Below are positions 17,635 through 26,852 of a stretch of 64,000 nucleotides of DNA, piece after piece. A program made the translations under genes and the position numbers. This DNA comes from Cupriavidus sp. WGlv3 (lineage in GTDB: Bacteria > Pseudomonadota > Gammaproteobacteria > Burkholderiales > Burkholderiaceae). The notes beneath the pieces were generated by a model. It had not been told where the DNA came from, did not search any database, and saw only the letters and a program-made list of their open reading frames with translations. The stretch covers positions 62,001-126,000 of the forward strand of contig NZ_JALHRX010000009.1 of assembly GCF_023952475.1 (NCBI RefSeq), given 5' to 3'. Position 1 is the stretch's first letter, and every line of letters begins with the position of its first letter.

Positions 17635-17685
17635 GCGGCACGCCGGCGGGGGGGCGCGGCATGCGCCGCCCGCATCGATGCCGCA

Positions 17686-17709
17686 AAAGCCCGTAGCGCT
17701 CGCCTACGG
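17686..17709 (-). terminator. Intrinsic terminator of the following minus-strand gene
   Basis: CCGTAG (17691-17696) pairs with CTACGG (17704-17709) across seven bases, and on the minus strand the stem is followed by GCTTTTGC. The stem includes the stop codon of the gene ending at 17704. Confidence 0.5.
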
Positions 17710-18417
17710 CAGGAACGCCGGCGACAGCAGGCGCAGGCCCACCGTAAAGAAGCGCGCCCCGCTACCGCCGCCGAACACGTTGCCGTAGGTGGTGTCGACC
17801 TGCACCCGGTCCTGCACCACCCAGAAGCGAAAGCCGCCCTGGAATGACGGCCTGCCGCGGTTTTCGCCGAAGGTCTCGGCGATCAGGAACACGCGCGGGT
17901 GCAGCTGGGTCTCGGTGCCTACGCCCCAGGTCATGCGGGTCTGGCGATTGCCGGTGTCGCGATTGGCGCCCAGGTTCAGGTGCGCGACGAAGCGGTCGTC
18001 CGCGAACGAGAGCGACACCGGCACGTTGACATAGAGATTGCCCAGCACCTTGCCGGGCTCGGCATCGGGATGGTGGATCACCCCGCCCGACAGCGCGATG
18101 CCGTAGCCGTTGGTGTCCAGCGGCTTGAGCAGGGTCTTGGCCTGGAACTGCACGTTGGTGCCGTCCCAGCCACCATCGACGCGCTGCAGCGAGCCGCCCA
18201 GCGTCAGCTCCAGGTTGCCGGTGGGATTGCAGCCGGGCAGCGCCCACAGCTCATTGCCGCCGGACTGGAACTGCATCCACGATTCCAGCTGGCAGGCCTT
18301 GGGATCGACGATGCGGGCATCGTCGGTGATCAGCGGCCGCGCCGCCAGCGCCGGCCGGCAGGCCGCGGCCACGATGGCCAGCGCGGCCACGCGTACGAAG
18401 AACGGGTGCCACACCAT
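17704..18417 (-). CDS. Exported protein of unknown function, beta-rich
   Basis: 237 aa from the ATG at 18417, chosen because a perfect AGGAGG lies seven bases upstream. A signal peptide ends near ALAA. The mature part begins RPLITDDARIVDPKACQLESW, a start seen in a group of exported or outer-membrane-associated proteins often found with metal or efflux genes. Two Cys residues (KACQLES and LPGCNPTG) may pair. The body alternates polar and hydrophobic residues and ends with a likely membrane strand (ARFFTVGLRLLSPAFLP). No activity can be assigned. Confidence 0.75.
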   Translation of the reverse strand: MVWHPFFVRVAALAIVAAACRPALAARPLITDDARIVDPKACQLESWMQFQSGGNELWALPGCNPTGNLELTLGGSLQRVDGGWDGTNVQFQAKTLLKPLDTNGYGIALSGGVIHHPDAEPGKVLGNLYVNVPVSLSFADDRFVAHLNLGANRDTGNRQTRMTWGVGTETQLHPRVFLIAETFGENRGRPSFQGGFRFWVVQDRVQVDTTYGNVFGGGSGARFFTVGLRLLSPAFLP

Positions 18418-18865
18418 GGCAACCTCCTGAGCAAATACAGCCATCTGGCCGGCGACGATACACGCGGGCCATGACAAGACATCGAAAGGCAGCAAGGGAG
18501 GTCTGGCACCGGCGGGCACAGGCATGGGCCTGGCCGCATGGGGGCATGGCAGCGCCGGGCGGCGGCACTGCAGCGAAAGACCGCAGTGTCTCAGCGCGCC
18601 GGCGCAGCCGGGGAAACTCCCGTTGCGCGAGAAGGACTGGGACAACTGTCCACGGATAGCTCCGTTGGTTGGAACGGGGCGCAGTGTAATGCCGGCCTGT
18701 GGTGCGGTCAACCTGACCCATGCGCCACGCGCATGGCGGCATGCGGAGATATCGCTACCGCCCGCCGGCCGCCTTCTCCTAACATCGTCGGCACCATCTG
18801 CCCGGCCGGGCGCGGACCAGCGACCGGCCCTTGCCCCCGGCAGGTGCCACAGAGGAGGAAACCCG
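18418..18865. other. Divergent intergenic region, no gene seen
   Basis: 448 bases between the exported-protein gene and the MHS transporter. The short reading frames here look like chance. The ribosome sites of both flanking genes are at its ends (AGGAGG on the minus strand, AGGAGGAAACCCG on the plus strand). No strong palindrome or promoter was found. Confidence 0.5.
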
Positions 18866-20191
18866 ATGCCAAACAGTGCTGCGCCAACGAGCGCGCCCTA
18901 CACGCCGCCGACCCAGGCGGCGCCCGCCATCCAGCCCAGCCAGCGCCGCCGCGCCATCATCGCCACGGTGATCGGCAACGGCCTGGAGTGGTTCGATTTC
19001 ACCGTGTACAGCTTCTTCGCGGTCATCATCGCCAGGCTGTTCTTCCCCACCGGCAACGACCTCAGCTCGCTGCTGCTGGCCGTGGCGACGTTCGGCGTGG
19101 GCTTTTTCATGCGCCCCGTGGGCGGCATCGTGCTGGGCGTCTACGCCGACCGCGTCGGGCGCAAGGCGGCGCTGTCGCTGACGATCCTGCTGATGGCGCT
19201 GGGCACCACGCTGATCGGGATTGCTCCCACCTATGACCAGATCGGCATCCTGGCCCCGCTGCTGATCGTGGTGGCGCGGCTGATGCAAGGCTTCTCCGCC
19301 GGTGGCGAAATGGGCGGCGCCACCGCCTTCCTGACCGAATATGCGCCGGCGCGCCAGCGCGCCTACTACTCCAGCTGGATCCAGGCCAGCATCGGCGTGG
19401 CGGTGCTGCTGGGCGCCGCGGTGGGCACCTTCGTCACCAGCTCGCTGAGCCCCGAGGCACTGAACAGCTGGGGCTGGCGCCTGCCGTTCCTGCTGGGCAT
19501 CGTGATCGGTCCGGTGGGCTACTACATCCGCCACCACCTGGACGAGACCCCGGCCTTCCGCGATACCGCCGAGCGCGCCGATTCGCCGCTGAAGGAAATC
19601 TTCCAGGCCTATCCGCGCGAGACCGCGGCCAGCTTCTCGATGGTGATCCTGTGGACCGTGTGCACCTATGTGCTGCTGTTCTACATGCCGACTTACGCGG
19701 TCAAGGTGCTGAAGGTGCCGCAGACCGACGGCTTCGTCGCCGGCATGGCGGGCGGCTGCGCCATCATGGTGTTCGCGCCGCTGGTGGGGCTGCTGGCCGA
19801 CCGCATCGGCCGGCGCGTGCTGCTGAGCGGCTCGGCGCTGCTGATCCTGGTGCTGGCGTGGCCCATGTTCGCGTATATCAACCACATGCCCGGCCTGGCC
19901 TCGCTGCTGGTGTTCCAGCTGGTGTTCGGGGTGCTGATCGCCACCTATACCGGCCCGATCCTGGCGGCCTTTTCGGAGCTGTTCCCGGCGCGGGTGCTGT
20001 CGACCGGCCTGTCGGTGGCCTACAACTTCGCGGTGACGATCTTCGGCGGCTTTGCCTCGTTCATCATCACCTGGCTGATCGCCACCACCGGCAGCAGCAT
20101 GGCGCCGGCCATCTACGTGATGATCGCCGCCGCCATCAGCCTGGTCGGCACCCGCTTCGTGCGCGAACCCTCCTACCTGCAACAACGCTGA
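18866..20191 (+). CDS. MFS transporter, metabolite:H+ symporter (MHS) type
   Basis: 441 aa from the ATG at 18866, seven bases after AGGAGG. Twelve hydrophobic segments. MHS family signatures: GNGLEWFDFTVYSFF in helix 1, FLMRPVGG-like FFMRPVGGIVLG, the loop DRVGRKAAL, and RLMQGFSAGGEMGG. Family members import dicarboxylates, proline/betaine, citrate or aromatic acids with protons. The amidohydrolase gene starts two bases after its stop, so the transporter probably brings in the compound that the hydrolase cleaves; the identity is unknown. Confidence 0.9.
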   Translation: MPNSAAPTSAPYTPPTQAAPAIQPSQRRRAIIATVIGNGLEWFDFTVYSFFAVIIARLFFPTGNDLSSLLLAVATFGVGFFMRPVGGIVLGVYADRVGRKAALSLTILLMALGTTLIGIAPTYDQIGILAPLLIVVARLMQGFSAGGEMGGATAFLTEYAPARQRAYYSSWIQASIGVAVLLGAAVGTFVTSSLSPEALNSWGWRLPFLLGIVIGPVGYYIRHHLDETPAFRDTAERADSPLKEIFQAYPRETAASFSMVILWTVCTYVLLFYMPTYAVKVLKVPQTDGFVAGMAGGCAIMVFAPLVGLLADRIGRRVLLSGSALLILVLAWPMFAYINHMPGLASLLVFQLVFGVLIATYTGPILAAFSELFPARVLSTGLSVAYNFAVTIFGGFASFIITWLIATTGSSMAPAIYVMIAAAISLVGTRFVREPSYLQQR

Positions 20192-20192
20192 C

Positions 20193-21431
20193 ATGTCCCA
20201 TCCTACCCAGATCCTTTTCCACGGCGGCGATGTGCTCGAACCCGGCACGGGCGAACTGCTGCGCGGCCACGACGTGCTGGTCGAAGGCGAGCGCATCGCG
20301 GCGGTCGGCCCGGCCATCGACGCGCCGCATGCCCAGCGCATCGACGCGCGCGGCAAGACCGTGATGCCCGGCCTGATCGACTGCCACGTACACGTGCTGG
20401 CGTCGCTGGCGAACCTCGGCCTGAACGCGGTGCAGCCCAATGTGCTGGTCGCGATCCGCGCCCTGCCGATCATGCAGCGCATGCTGGAGCGCGGCTTTAC
20501 CACCGTGCGCGATGCCGGCGGCGCCGACTGGGGCCTGTCGCAAGCGGTGGCCACCGGGCTGGTGCCCGGCCCGCGCATCTTTGCCTCGGGCAAGGCGCTG
20601 TCGCAGACCGGCGGCCATGGCGACTTCCGTCCGCGCTCCGATGTGCTCGAGCCCTGCTCGTGCGCCTTCCGCGCCGGCGCCATTGCGCGCGTGGCCGATG
20701 GCGTCGACGCGGTGCGGCTGGCAGTGCGCGAAGAAATCCAGAAGGGCGCGACCCAGATCAAGATCATGGCGTCGGGCGGCGTGGCGTCGCCGACCGACCC
20801 GATCGGCAACACCCAGTACAGCGAGGACGAGATCCGCGCCATCGTGGCCGAGGCCGAGGCCGCGCAGACCTACGTGATGGCGCACGCCTACACCGGCCGC
20901 GCCATTACGCGCGCGGTGCGCTGCGGCGTGCGTACCATCGAGCACGGCAACCTGGTCGACCGCGCCGCCGCCGACGAGATGCGCAGGCACGGCGCCTTTG
21001 TCGTGCCGACGCTGGTCACCTACGATGCGCTGGCGCGCGACGGCGCCCGCCTGGGCCTGCCGGCCGAATCGGTGGCCAAGATCGAGACCGTGCGCCAGGC
21101 CGGCCGCGACTCGCTGCGGCTCTACGCCGATGCCGGCGTGCCGATGGGCTATGGCTCCGACCTGCTCGGCGAAATGCACGACCACCAGGCCGACGAGTTC
21201 CGCATTCGCGCCGAACTGCTGGGCAACCAGGAGGCGATCCGTTCGGCCACTTCGATCGCCGCGGCCATCCTGCAGCGCGAGGGCGAGCTCGGTACCACGC
21301 GTCCCGGCGCGCTGGCCGACCTGCTGCTGGTCGACGGCAACCCGCTCGCCGACATCAGCCTGATCGCCGGCCAGGGCGAACGCCTGAGCGTGGTGATGCA
21401 GGCCGGCCGTATCCACCGCCGCGCCGGCTGA
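20193..21431 (+). CDS. Metal-dependent amidohydrolase (imidazolonepropionase/dipeptidase-like)
   Basis: 412 aa. Amidohydrolase superfamily ligands in order: HxH in LIDCHVHVL, the bridging Lys in QIKIMASGG, His in MAHAYTG, His in TIEHGNLV and Asp in YGSDLLG. This arrangement matches the binuclear group that includes Sgx9260/Cc2672-type enzymes (Xaa-Arg/Lys dipeptidases and aryl-carbamate or cyclic amide hydrolases). No signal peptide, so cytoplasmic. It is in an operon with the MHS transporter (two-base gap) and is followed by a LysR gene. The substrate cannot be read from sequence. Confidence 0.9.
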   Translation: MSHPTQILFHGGDVLEPGTGELLRGHDVLVEGERIAAVGPAIDAPHAQRIDARGKTVMPGLIDCHVHVLASLANLGLNAVQPNVLVAIRALPIMQRMLERGFTTVRDAGGADWGLSQAVATGLVPGPRIFASGKALSQTGGHGDFRPRSDVLEPCSCAFRAGAIARVADGVDAVRLAVREEIQKGATQIKIMASGGVASPTDPIGNTQYSEDEIRAIVAEAEAAQTYVMAHAYTGRAITRAVRCGVRTIEHGNLVDRAAADEMRRHGAFVVPTLVTYDALARDGARLGLPAESVAKIETVRQAGRDSLRLYADAGVPMGYGSDLLGEMHDHQADEFRIRAELLGNQEAIRSATSIAAAILQREGELGTTRPGALADLLLVDGNPLADISLIAGQGERLSVVMQAGRIHRRAG

Positions 21432-21484
21432 GCCGGCTGCCGCCACCCGGATGCCACGGGTGGCGCGTTCCTTCTGCCCCTCCC

Positions 21485-21500
21485 GCCGGCACGTGCCGGC
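21485..21500. repeat. Perfect 16-base palindrome upstream of lysR gene
   Basis: GCCGGCACGTGCCGGC is fully self-complementary and sits 38 bases before the chosen LysR start. It could be the basal part of a terminator for the amidohydrolase gene (a second hairpin GCCACCC/GGGTGGC lies just upstream) or an operator. No T-run follows. Confidence 0.4.
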
Positions 21501-21538
21501 GGTCTATCATGGCGGCATCCCCCGGCCCGGACGCCTCC

Positions 21539-22441
21539 ATGCGCATTTCCCCGCTCCCGCCCCTGCCCAACCTGGTCGCCTTCGAAGCCGCGATGCGGCA
21601 CGGCAGCTTTACCCGCGCCGCGGCCGAACTGCACCTGACGCAAAGCGCGATCAGCCGCCAGGTGGCGCAGCTGGAACGATTCCTGGGACGCAAGCTGTTT
21701 ATCCGCGAGCCACGCGCACTGCGCCTGACCGTCAGCGGGCAACGCTATGCCGAGGTGGTGCAGCGCCTGCTGGTCGGCTGCGCCGAGGCCACCGAAGACG
21801 TAATGAAGGTGCGCAGCCACACCGCGCTGACGGTGGCCTGCTCCAGCGGCGTCGCGGTGCTGTGGCTGACGCCGCGGCTGACCTCGTTCCGCGCCGCCCA
21901 CCCCGAGATCCAGCTGCGCCTGACCGTCAACGACAGCCTGTCGGCGCTGTCGCCGGCGGAGTTCGACATCGGGCTGTATTACCTGCGCGAAGGGCCGCCG
22001 CCCGGGCTGGCCGCGCGCCGGCTGTACGGCGAGGAAGTGTTCCCGGTCTGCACGCCCGGCTATCTCGGCGGGCGCACGCTGGCGCCGTCCGACCTGGCCG
22101 GCGAGACCCTGCTGATGCTCGACGACGGCCAGCGCCAGTGGATGTCGTGGCAGACCTGGCTGGCCCACCAGGGCCTGCCCGACGCCACGCCGCGCAACGT
22201 GCTGACTTCGAACCAGTATCCGATCCTGCTGCAGCTGGCCATGGAGGGCCAGGGCATCGCGCTGGGCTGGCGCCACATGATCGACGCCTGCCTGCGCGAC
22301 GGCCTGCTGGTGCGCGCCTGCGACGCCAGCGCCAGCCTGGGCGGCGGCTACTACGCCGTATGGCCGCGCGACCGCATGGAACCCGCCGCCGCGCGCGCGT
22401 TCCGCAACTGGCTGGTGCGGCAGGCGACGGCCGGGTCGTGA
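21539..22441 (+). CDS. LysR-family transcriptional regulator
   Basis: 300 aa from the ATG at 21539; an ATG at 21509 would add ten residues, and neither has a strong ribosome site. The HTH is LPNLVAFEAAMRHGSFTRAAAEL followed by HLTQSAISRQVAQLE, of the GcvA/AmpR-like type. The effector domain is complete (AAHPEIQLRLTVNDS, FDIGLYYL, EEVFPVCTP, MEGQGIALGW). It lies between the amidohydrolase operon and the convergent Bug gene and is the likely regulator of one or both. Confidence 0.9.
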   Translation: MRISPLPPLPNLVAFEAAMRHGSFTRAAAELHLTQSAISRQVAQLERFLGRKLFIREPRALRLTVSGQRYAEVVQRLLVGCAEATEDVMKVRSHTALTVACSSGVAVLWLTPRLTSFRAAHPEIQLRLTVNDSLSALSPAEFDIGLYYLREGPPPGLAARRLYGEEVFPVCTPGYLGGRTLAPSDLAGETLLMLDDGQRQWMSWQTWLAHQGLPDATPRNVLTSNQYPILLQLAMEGQGIALGWRHMIDACLRDGLLVRACDASASLGGGYYAVWPRDRMEPAAARAFRNWLVRQATAGS

Positions 22442-22458
22442 CGGCTCAGGACCCGGCC
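22429..22458. terminator. Bidirectional terminator at lysR/bug junction
   Basis: GGCCGGGTC (22429-22437) pairs with GACCCGGCC (22450-22458), a perfect nine-base stem over a 12-base loop. It spans the four-base gap between the convergent LysR (ends 22441) and Bug (ends 22446) genes, so the stem includes the end of both coding regions. Confidence 0.55.
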
Positions 22459-23420
22459 TTGTAGTTCGTATCCTTGACGATCTTCGCCCACCTTGCCGCG
22501 TCGTCGGCGATGGTGGCGGCGAACTGTTCGGGAGTGCCGCCCACCACCTCGTAGTCGATCGCGGCCAGCCGTTGCCGGATCTCGGGCTGCGCCAGGATGC
22601 GGTTCATCTCCTGGTTCAGCCGCGTGACGATCTCCTTGGGCGTGCCGGCCGGCGCCAGCAGGCCGGCCCACGAATTGAACGCCATGCCGTCGAAACCGGC
22701 TTCCTGCATGGTCGGGACATCGGGCAGCGCGGGCGAGCGCTTGGACGCGAACACCGCCAGCGGGCGCAGCTTGCCGGCCTTGATCATTGCCATGCCGTTG
22801 AACGGGTCGATGGTCATGTCGACCTCGCCCGAGACCACCGCCTGCATCTGCGGGCCGGTGCCGCGGTACGACACGCTGACCACGTCGGGGGTGCCCGCCG
22901 CGCTCTTGAAGGTGGCGCCGATCAGCTCGATCATGCTGCTGCCGGCCGACAGGCTCAGCGGCCGGGACTTCGCCTTGGCCAGCGCGACGAATTCCTGCAC
23001 GGTCTTGGCCGGCACCGAGGGGTGCACCACCATCACGAAGCCGATATTGCTGATCTGCGAGATCGGCGCGAAGCTTTTCAGCGGCTCATAGCCGGCCTTG
23101 TACAACACCGGGCTGAGGGTCTGCGCGCCGGCGGTATTGAGCAGCAGCGTATAGCCGTCCGGCGCCGCGCGCGCCACCACGTCGGTGCCGATGATGCCGT
23201 TGGCGCCGGGACGGTTCTCCACCACCACCGACTGCTTCAGCGCCTCGCCCAGCTTCTGCGAAATCAGTCGCGCCACCACGTCGGTGGCGCCGCCGGGGGC
23301 AAACGGCACCACCATGCGGATCGGCTTGCTGGGATAGGTGTCGCTGCTCCAGGCCAGCGCGGGCATCGCGCTCAGCACGGCGGCGCACAGCATCAGGCGG
23401 CGGCGCGGGTTCGGTTGCAT
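22446..23420 (-). CDS. Bug/TctC-family periplasmic solute-binding protein
   Basis: 324 aa from the ATG at 23420, preceded by CAGGAGACCCCCG. A signal peptide ends near ALAWS. The Bug pattern is plain: YPSKPIRMVVPFAPGGATDVVARL at the mature N-terminus, ENRPGANGIIGTDVVARAAPDGYTLL, and the DVPTMQEAG and LNQEMNRIL segments. These proteins bind carboxylates or amide compounds in the periplasm. No TctA/TctB membrane genes are nearby, which is typical of the expanded Bug families of Cupriavidus and Bordetella, where many act as orphan binders or sensors. A palindrome 64 bases upstream suggests regulation. Confidence 0.92.
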   Translation of the reverse strand: MQPNPRRRLMLCAAVLSAMPALAWSSDTYPSKPIRMVVPFAPGGATDVVARLISQKLGEALKQSVVVENRPGANGIIGTDVVARAAPDGYTLLLNTAGAQTLSPVLYKAGYEPLKSFAPISQISNIGFVMVVHPSVPAKTVQEFVALAKAKSRPLSLSAGSSMIELIGATFKSAAGTPDVVSVSYRGTGPQMQAVVSGEVDMTIDPFNGMAMIKAGKLRPLAVFASKRSPALPDVPTMQEAGFDGMAFNSWAGLLAPAGTPKEIVTRLNQEMNRILAQPEIRQRLAAIDYEVVGGTPEQFAATIADDAARWAKIVKDTNYKAGS

Positions 23421-23483
23421 CGGGGGTCTCCTGAATGGCGGTGGTTGGAAGCGGTGCCGGCATCGAGGTGGGCACCCGCCGTT

Positions 23484-23499
23484 ATTCATAGTTATGAAT
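23484..23499. promoter_or_regulatory. Palindromic site upstream of bug gene
   Basis: ATTCATA-GT-TATGAAT is a perfect inverted repeat in a strongly AT-rich stretch, and AAATTTTA occurs twice just beyond it (from about 23502 and 23516). Such AT-rich dyads are typical LysR-type sites. It is 64 bases upstream of the Bug start. Confidence 0.5.
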
Positions 23500-23748
23500 T
23501 AAATTTTACGCACATAAATTTTATCGTCAATTAGGGGTATGTGCGGACAGCGCAGCCGGTGGAGTGCCGGGCGGAAGACGCAGGCAGCACCGTACCCGGC
23601 GCAATTCCGCCATGGCATGTGCCTTGCGTTTCCATCAGGCTTTGACGTCGGGAACCAGAGCGTCGCGCCCGACGCCGGGGTCTGGAATGCGCCGGTGATT
23701 CCGGACCGGGATCATCGCGCGTTCGGCGCAATCTACCGGAGATCAGCC

Positions 23749-23985
23749 ATGGCCAATGACAAGCATCCGCAAGGAAATCCGCGCACGGATCGATGGGATC
23801 CGGCCGCCCTCGAGCAGGCATTGCGCGGACTGGACTATCCCGCGACGCGCGGCGCGCTGGTTTCCACCGCGCGCGACAACGACGCGGATGACGCGATCGT
23901 GGACGCCCTGCTGGGCATACCTGAGCAAAACTACCGGGATGCAGCGGAAGTGGCGCAGGCGGTTGCGCGGCACCTCGGCATATAG
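23749..23985 (+). CDS. Small DUF2795-like protein
   Basis: 78 aa; ATG at 23749 with CCGGAGATCAGCC upstream. The sequence has an LEQALRGLDYPATRGALVST core followed by an acidic segment and a helix ending VARHLGI, which matches the DUF2795 pattern (a small helical protein of about 70 residues with a Leu-x-Gly-x-x-[FY]-P start). It is probably cytoplasmic. Function is unknown; members often appear near stress or regulatory genes. The region 23535-23748 before it shows no other gene. Confidence 0.7.
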   Translation: MANDKHPQGNPRTDRWDPAALEQALRGLDYPATRGALVSTARDNDADDAIVDALLGIPEQNYRDAAEVAQAVARHLGI

Positions 23986-24024
23986 GTCGAGCCGCCGCGC
24001 ATGCCGGAACCTGTGCCCGGGATT

Positions 24025-24411
24025 TCAGCGTCGATCGCTGTACAGCGGATCCAGGTCGTGCCGGAACAGTTTCCGCAGCGGAATGGGGTACTGGAATGCC
24101 AGCACGGGCTCCAGGGCGCCCTGCTGGTTCCGGAACACCTCGAACAGGCGGCGCCGGCGGTCGCTGTCCCAGCCAAAGACATAGACGTAGGCGCTGCCCC
24201 GCCACGCCAGCGTTTCGGCGCCGAACGGCGGCCCCACGTCGGCGAGCGGACAACAGCGGGCACAGAGCGCCAGGGCAGTCCTTTCCGGTCCGGTAAGCTC
24301 GTGGCTGGTGTCTGTTTCAAACGGCGCGACCAGGCCCGGGGCGAGCGATAGTGGGGGGCCGTTGGGGTGTGCCGGCGCTAGGCGGTGAACTGGCGACTGG
24401 TGGGCAGGCAC
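24025..24411 (-). CDS. Hypothetical 128-aa protein
   Basis: Start is the GTG at 24411; AGGAG lies seven bases upstream on the minus strand, which supports both the gene and the start. A Pro/His-rich N-terminus is followed by a Cys pair (ALCARCCPLAD) and a well-formed second half (WRGSAYVYVFGWDSDRRRRLFEVF, then PIPLRKLFRHDLDPLYSDRR). No domain is recognised. It is convergent with the DUF2795-like gene. Confidence 0.55.
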   Translation of the reverse strand: MPAHQSPVHRLAPAHPNGPPLSLAPGLVAPFETDTSHELTGPERTALALCARCCPLADVGPPFGAETLAWRGSAYVYVFGWDSDRRRRLFEVFRNQQGALEPVLAFQYPIPLRKLFRHDLDPLYSDRR

Positions 24412-24685
24412 TGTCTCACTCCTTTTTTTTAGAGTTCCATATCGCGCGCCGACGGCTCCAGCCGATCAAACGCGAATGATTCGCGCCTTCATATCGCTTT
24501 GCTTCTCCCCAAAAAGAAAGCGCCCGCGGATAGGACCTGGCGGGCGAGCTTTCCTCGATGCGGATGGGCGCATTCGGACCGTGCCGATCTTGCCCTGCTA
24601 TGTCGGTCGCAGCATATCCCTCTAAAGCACTACGGCGGCAACGGCGCATCCCGCCGCCAGGCCTTCAGGTCCGCCGCGGGACGGC

Positions 24686-25801
24686 TCAGGCCGCGGCTTG
24701 CGCCAGCGTCGGGTAATCGGTCAGGCCCTGGGCCCCGCCGCCGAACAGCGTGTCGCGCTGGTGCAGCGCCAGCGGCGCGCCGACGCGCAAACGTTCGGGC
24801 AGGTCAGGATTGGCCACGAACGGCCGGCCGAACGCGATCAGGTCGGCCCAGCCCGCGGCAACGGCTTCGCGCGCACGCTCCGCGTTGTACTTGCCAGCGT
24901 AGATCAGCACGCCCGGGAAGGCCTCGCGCAGCCGTTGCTTGAATGCCACCGGCATCAGCGGCGCGTCGTCCCAGTCTGCTTCCGCGATATGGAGGTAGCC
25001 GACGCCGAGTTCGCCCAGCAGCTTCGCGGCGCCAAGGTACGTCGTCTCGGGATCATCGTCGACGCAGCCGTTGAGCGTGGTCAGCGGCGCCAGGCGGATG
25101 CCGACGCGCGACGCATCGCCGGTACCTTCGATCAGGGCCCGCGCCACTTCGCCGAGGAAGCGCAGCCGGTTCTCCAGCGAGCCGCCGTATTGGTCCGTGC
25201 GCGTGTTGGCGCCCGAGTCGATGAACTGGTTCACCAGGTAGCCGTTCGCGCCGTGCAGCTCGACGCCATCGAAGCCCGCCGCGATCGCGTTGCGGGCGGC
25301 GGCGCGGTACTGGTCGACGATCTCGCCGATTTCCTCCACCGTCAGCGCGCGCGGCATCGAGGCCTGGACGAAGCCCGGCGTGCTGCCGTCCTCCCCCGCG
25401 ATGAAGACGTTGACGCCCTGCGCCTGCAGCGGCGACGACGACACCGGTTGCTGGCCGCCCAGCAGACTGGTGTGGCTGAGTCGGCCAACGTGCCAGAGCT
25501 GCGCAAAGATGCGGCCGCCGGCGGCGTGGACCGCGCCGGTCACCTTGCGCCATCCGGCCACCTGCGCCGGGGTGTGGATGCCCGGCGTCCAGGCGTAGCC
25601 CTTGCCGAGCGGGGCGATATACGTGCCCTCGCTGACGATCAGGCCAGCGCCGGCGCGCTGCGCGTAGTAGGCGGCCATCAGGTCATTGGCCTCGTCGCCG
25701 GGCTGGCTGGCGCGCGAGCGCGTCATCGGTGGCATGACGATGCGGTTCGGCAGCGTCAGGCCACCCAGTTGCAGCGGTTGAAACAGCGGATCCTTGCTCA
25801 T
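24686..25801 (-). CDS. nemA: Old Yellow Enzyme family alkene reductase (NemA-like)
   Basis: 371 aa, the usual family length. FMN-binding TIM barrel: PLQLGGLTLPNRIVMPPMTRSRA at the N-terminus, substrate-carbonyl ligands His-Asn in ELHGANGYLVNQF, RTDQYGGSLENR with the active Tyr, and FGRPFVANPDLPERL at the end. Known reaction: NAD(P)H-dependent reduction of activated C=C bonds and of nitro compounds such as N-ethylmaleimide. It is followed upstream by an aldo/keto reductase gene 72 bases away in the same direction, so both probably form an electrophile-detoxification unit under the divergent LysR gene at 26853. Confidence 0.93.
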   Translation of the reverse strand: MSKDPLFQPLQLGGLTLPNRIVMPPMTRSRASQPGDEANDLMAAYYAQRAGAGLIVSEGTYIAPLGKGYAWTPGIHTPAQVAGWRKVTGAVHAAGGRIFAQLWHVGRLSHTSLLGGQQPVSSSPLQAQGVNVFIAGEDGSTPGFVQASMPRALTVEEIGEIVDQYRAAARNAIAAGFDGVELHGANGYLVNQFIDSGANTRTDQYGGSLENRLRFLGEVARALIEGTGDASRVGIRLAPLTTLNGCVDDDPETTYLGAAKLLGELGVGYLHIAEADWDDAPLMPVAFKQRLREAFPGVLIYAGKYNAERAREAVAAGWADLIAFGRPFVANPDLPERLRVGAPLALHQRDTLFGGGAQGLTDYPTLAQAAA

Positions 25802-25873
25802 GGTGCTTGTCCTGTCAGGTTCGCGGCCGGGGGCCGCGAACGGGTCATCGGGAAGGTCGGCGCGTCAGGTCAC

Positions 25874-26680
25874 TCAATCCCATTGCGGCGCCAGGCCGTC
25901 CGGGCTGACCTCGCGGCCGTTGCGCTCCAGCGCCGCGATCTGCGCCATGTCGTCTTCGCTTAGCTGCAGGGTCTGCGCGAGCAGGTTGCTGGCCAGGTTC
26001 TCCCGTTTGGTCGACGACGGAATCACCGAGTAGCCCAGCTGCAGCGCCCATGCCAGCACGACCTGCGCCGGCGTGGCCTGGTGCCGCTGCGCGATCGCGC
26101 CGATCACCGGGTCGCCCAGCACCTTGCCGTAGGCGAGCGTCATGTACGACGTCACGTGGATGCCTTCGCGCTGCAGGAACCCCACCAGTTCGCGGTTCTG
26201 CAGGTAGGGGCTCAGCTCGATCTGGTTGGTCGCGATCGCGTCCTTGCCGACCGCGGCGATGGCCTGGCGGGTCAGCGCGATATTGAAGTTGGAGACGCCG
26301 ATCTGCCGCGTCAGGCCCTTTTCCCGGGCCTGCGCCAGCGCGGTCATGAAGGTCTCCACCGGCACGCCGTTGCCGGGCGCCGGCCAGTGGATCAGCGTCA
26401 GGTCGACGTAGTCGGTGCGCAGCTTGCGCAGGCTCTCTTCGAGGCTCGGCACGAGCTTGTCCGGGGCGTAGTTGTCGACCCAGATCTTGGTGGTCAGGAA
26501 CAGCTCGTCGCGGCGCACGCCGGAAGCCGCGACGGCCTCGCCGACCTCGGCTTCGTTGCCGTAGATCTGCGCGGTGTCGATGGCGCGGTAGCCGAGCTCG
26601 AGGCCGTTGCGGACGGAGTCGATGACAACCTGGTCTTGCAGGCGGAAGGTGCCGAGGCCGAAGGCGGGAATCTTGTTCAT
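25874..26680 (-). CDS. dkgB: Aldo/keto reductase, 2,5-didehydrogluconate reductase type
   Basis: 268 aa from the ATG at 26680, with AGGAG upstream. The catalytic tetrad is complete: Asp and Tyr in [15 protein letters not shown], Lys in LTTKIW and His in LIHWP. NADPH-binding residues are in the [13 protein letters not shown] segment. The closest recognised type is DkgB, which reduces methylglyoxal and 2,5-diketo-gluconate. It is first of a two-gene unit with nemA and diverges from a LysR gene, an arrangement also seen with yafC/dkgB in enterobacteria. Confidence 0.9.
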   Translation of the reverse strand: MNKIPAFGLGTFRLQDQVVIDSVRNGLELGYRAIDTAQIYGNEAEVGEAVAASGVRRDELFLTTKIWVDNYAPDKLVPSLEESLRKLRTDYVDLTLIHWPAPGNGVPVETFMTALAQAREKGLTRQIGVSNFNIALTRQAIAAVGKDAIATNQIELSPYLQNRELVGFLQREGIHVTSYMTLAYGKVLGDPVIGAIAQRHQATPAQVVLAWALQLGYSVIPSSTKRENLASNLLAQTLQLSEDDMAQIAALERNGREVSPDGLAPQWD

Positions 26681-26852
26681 GCGTTTTGCTCCTGGGAGAA
26701 GACAGGGAAGGCTGGTTCGATGCAGCCATTCTGCACGCCGTAACTGATGAGATAAACGCCTTTACTGGACAAAAATATTTGATTTTTATTCAAGGATTGC
26801 CACGCGCTGCCGCATCGTCTATAAACCAATCTGTCTTGATTCCGGCGCACCC

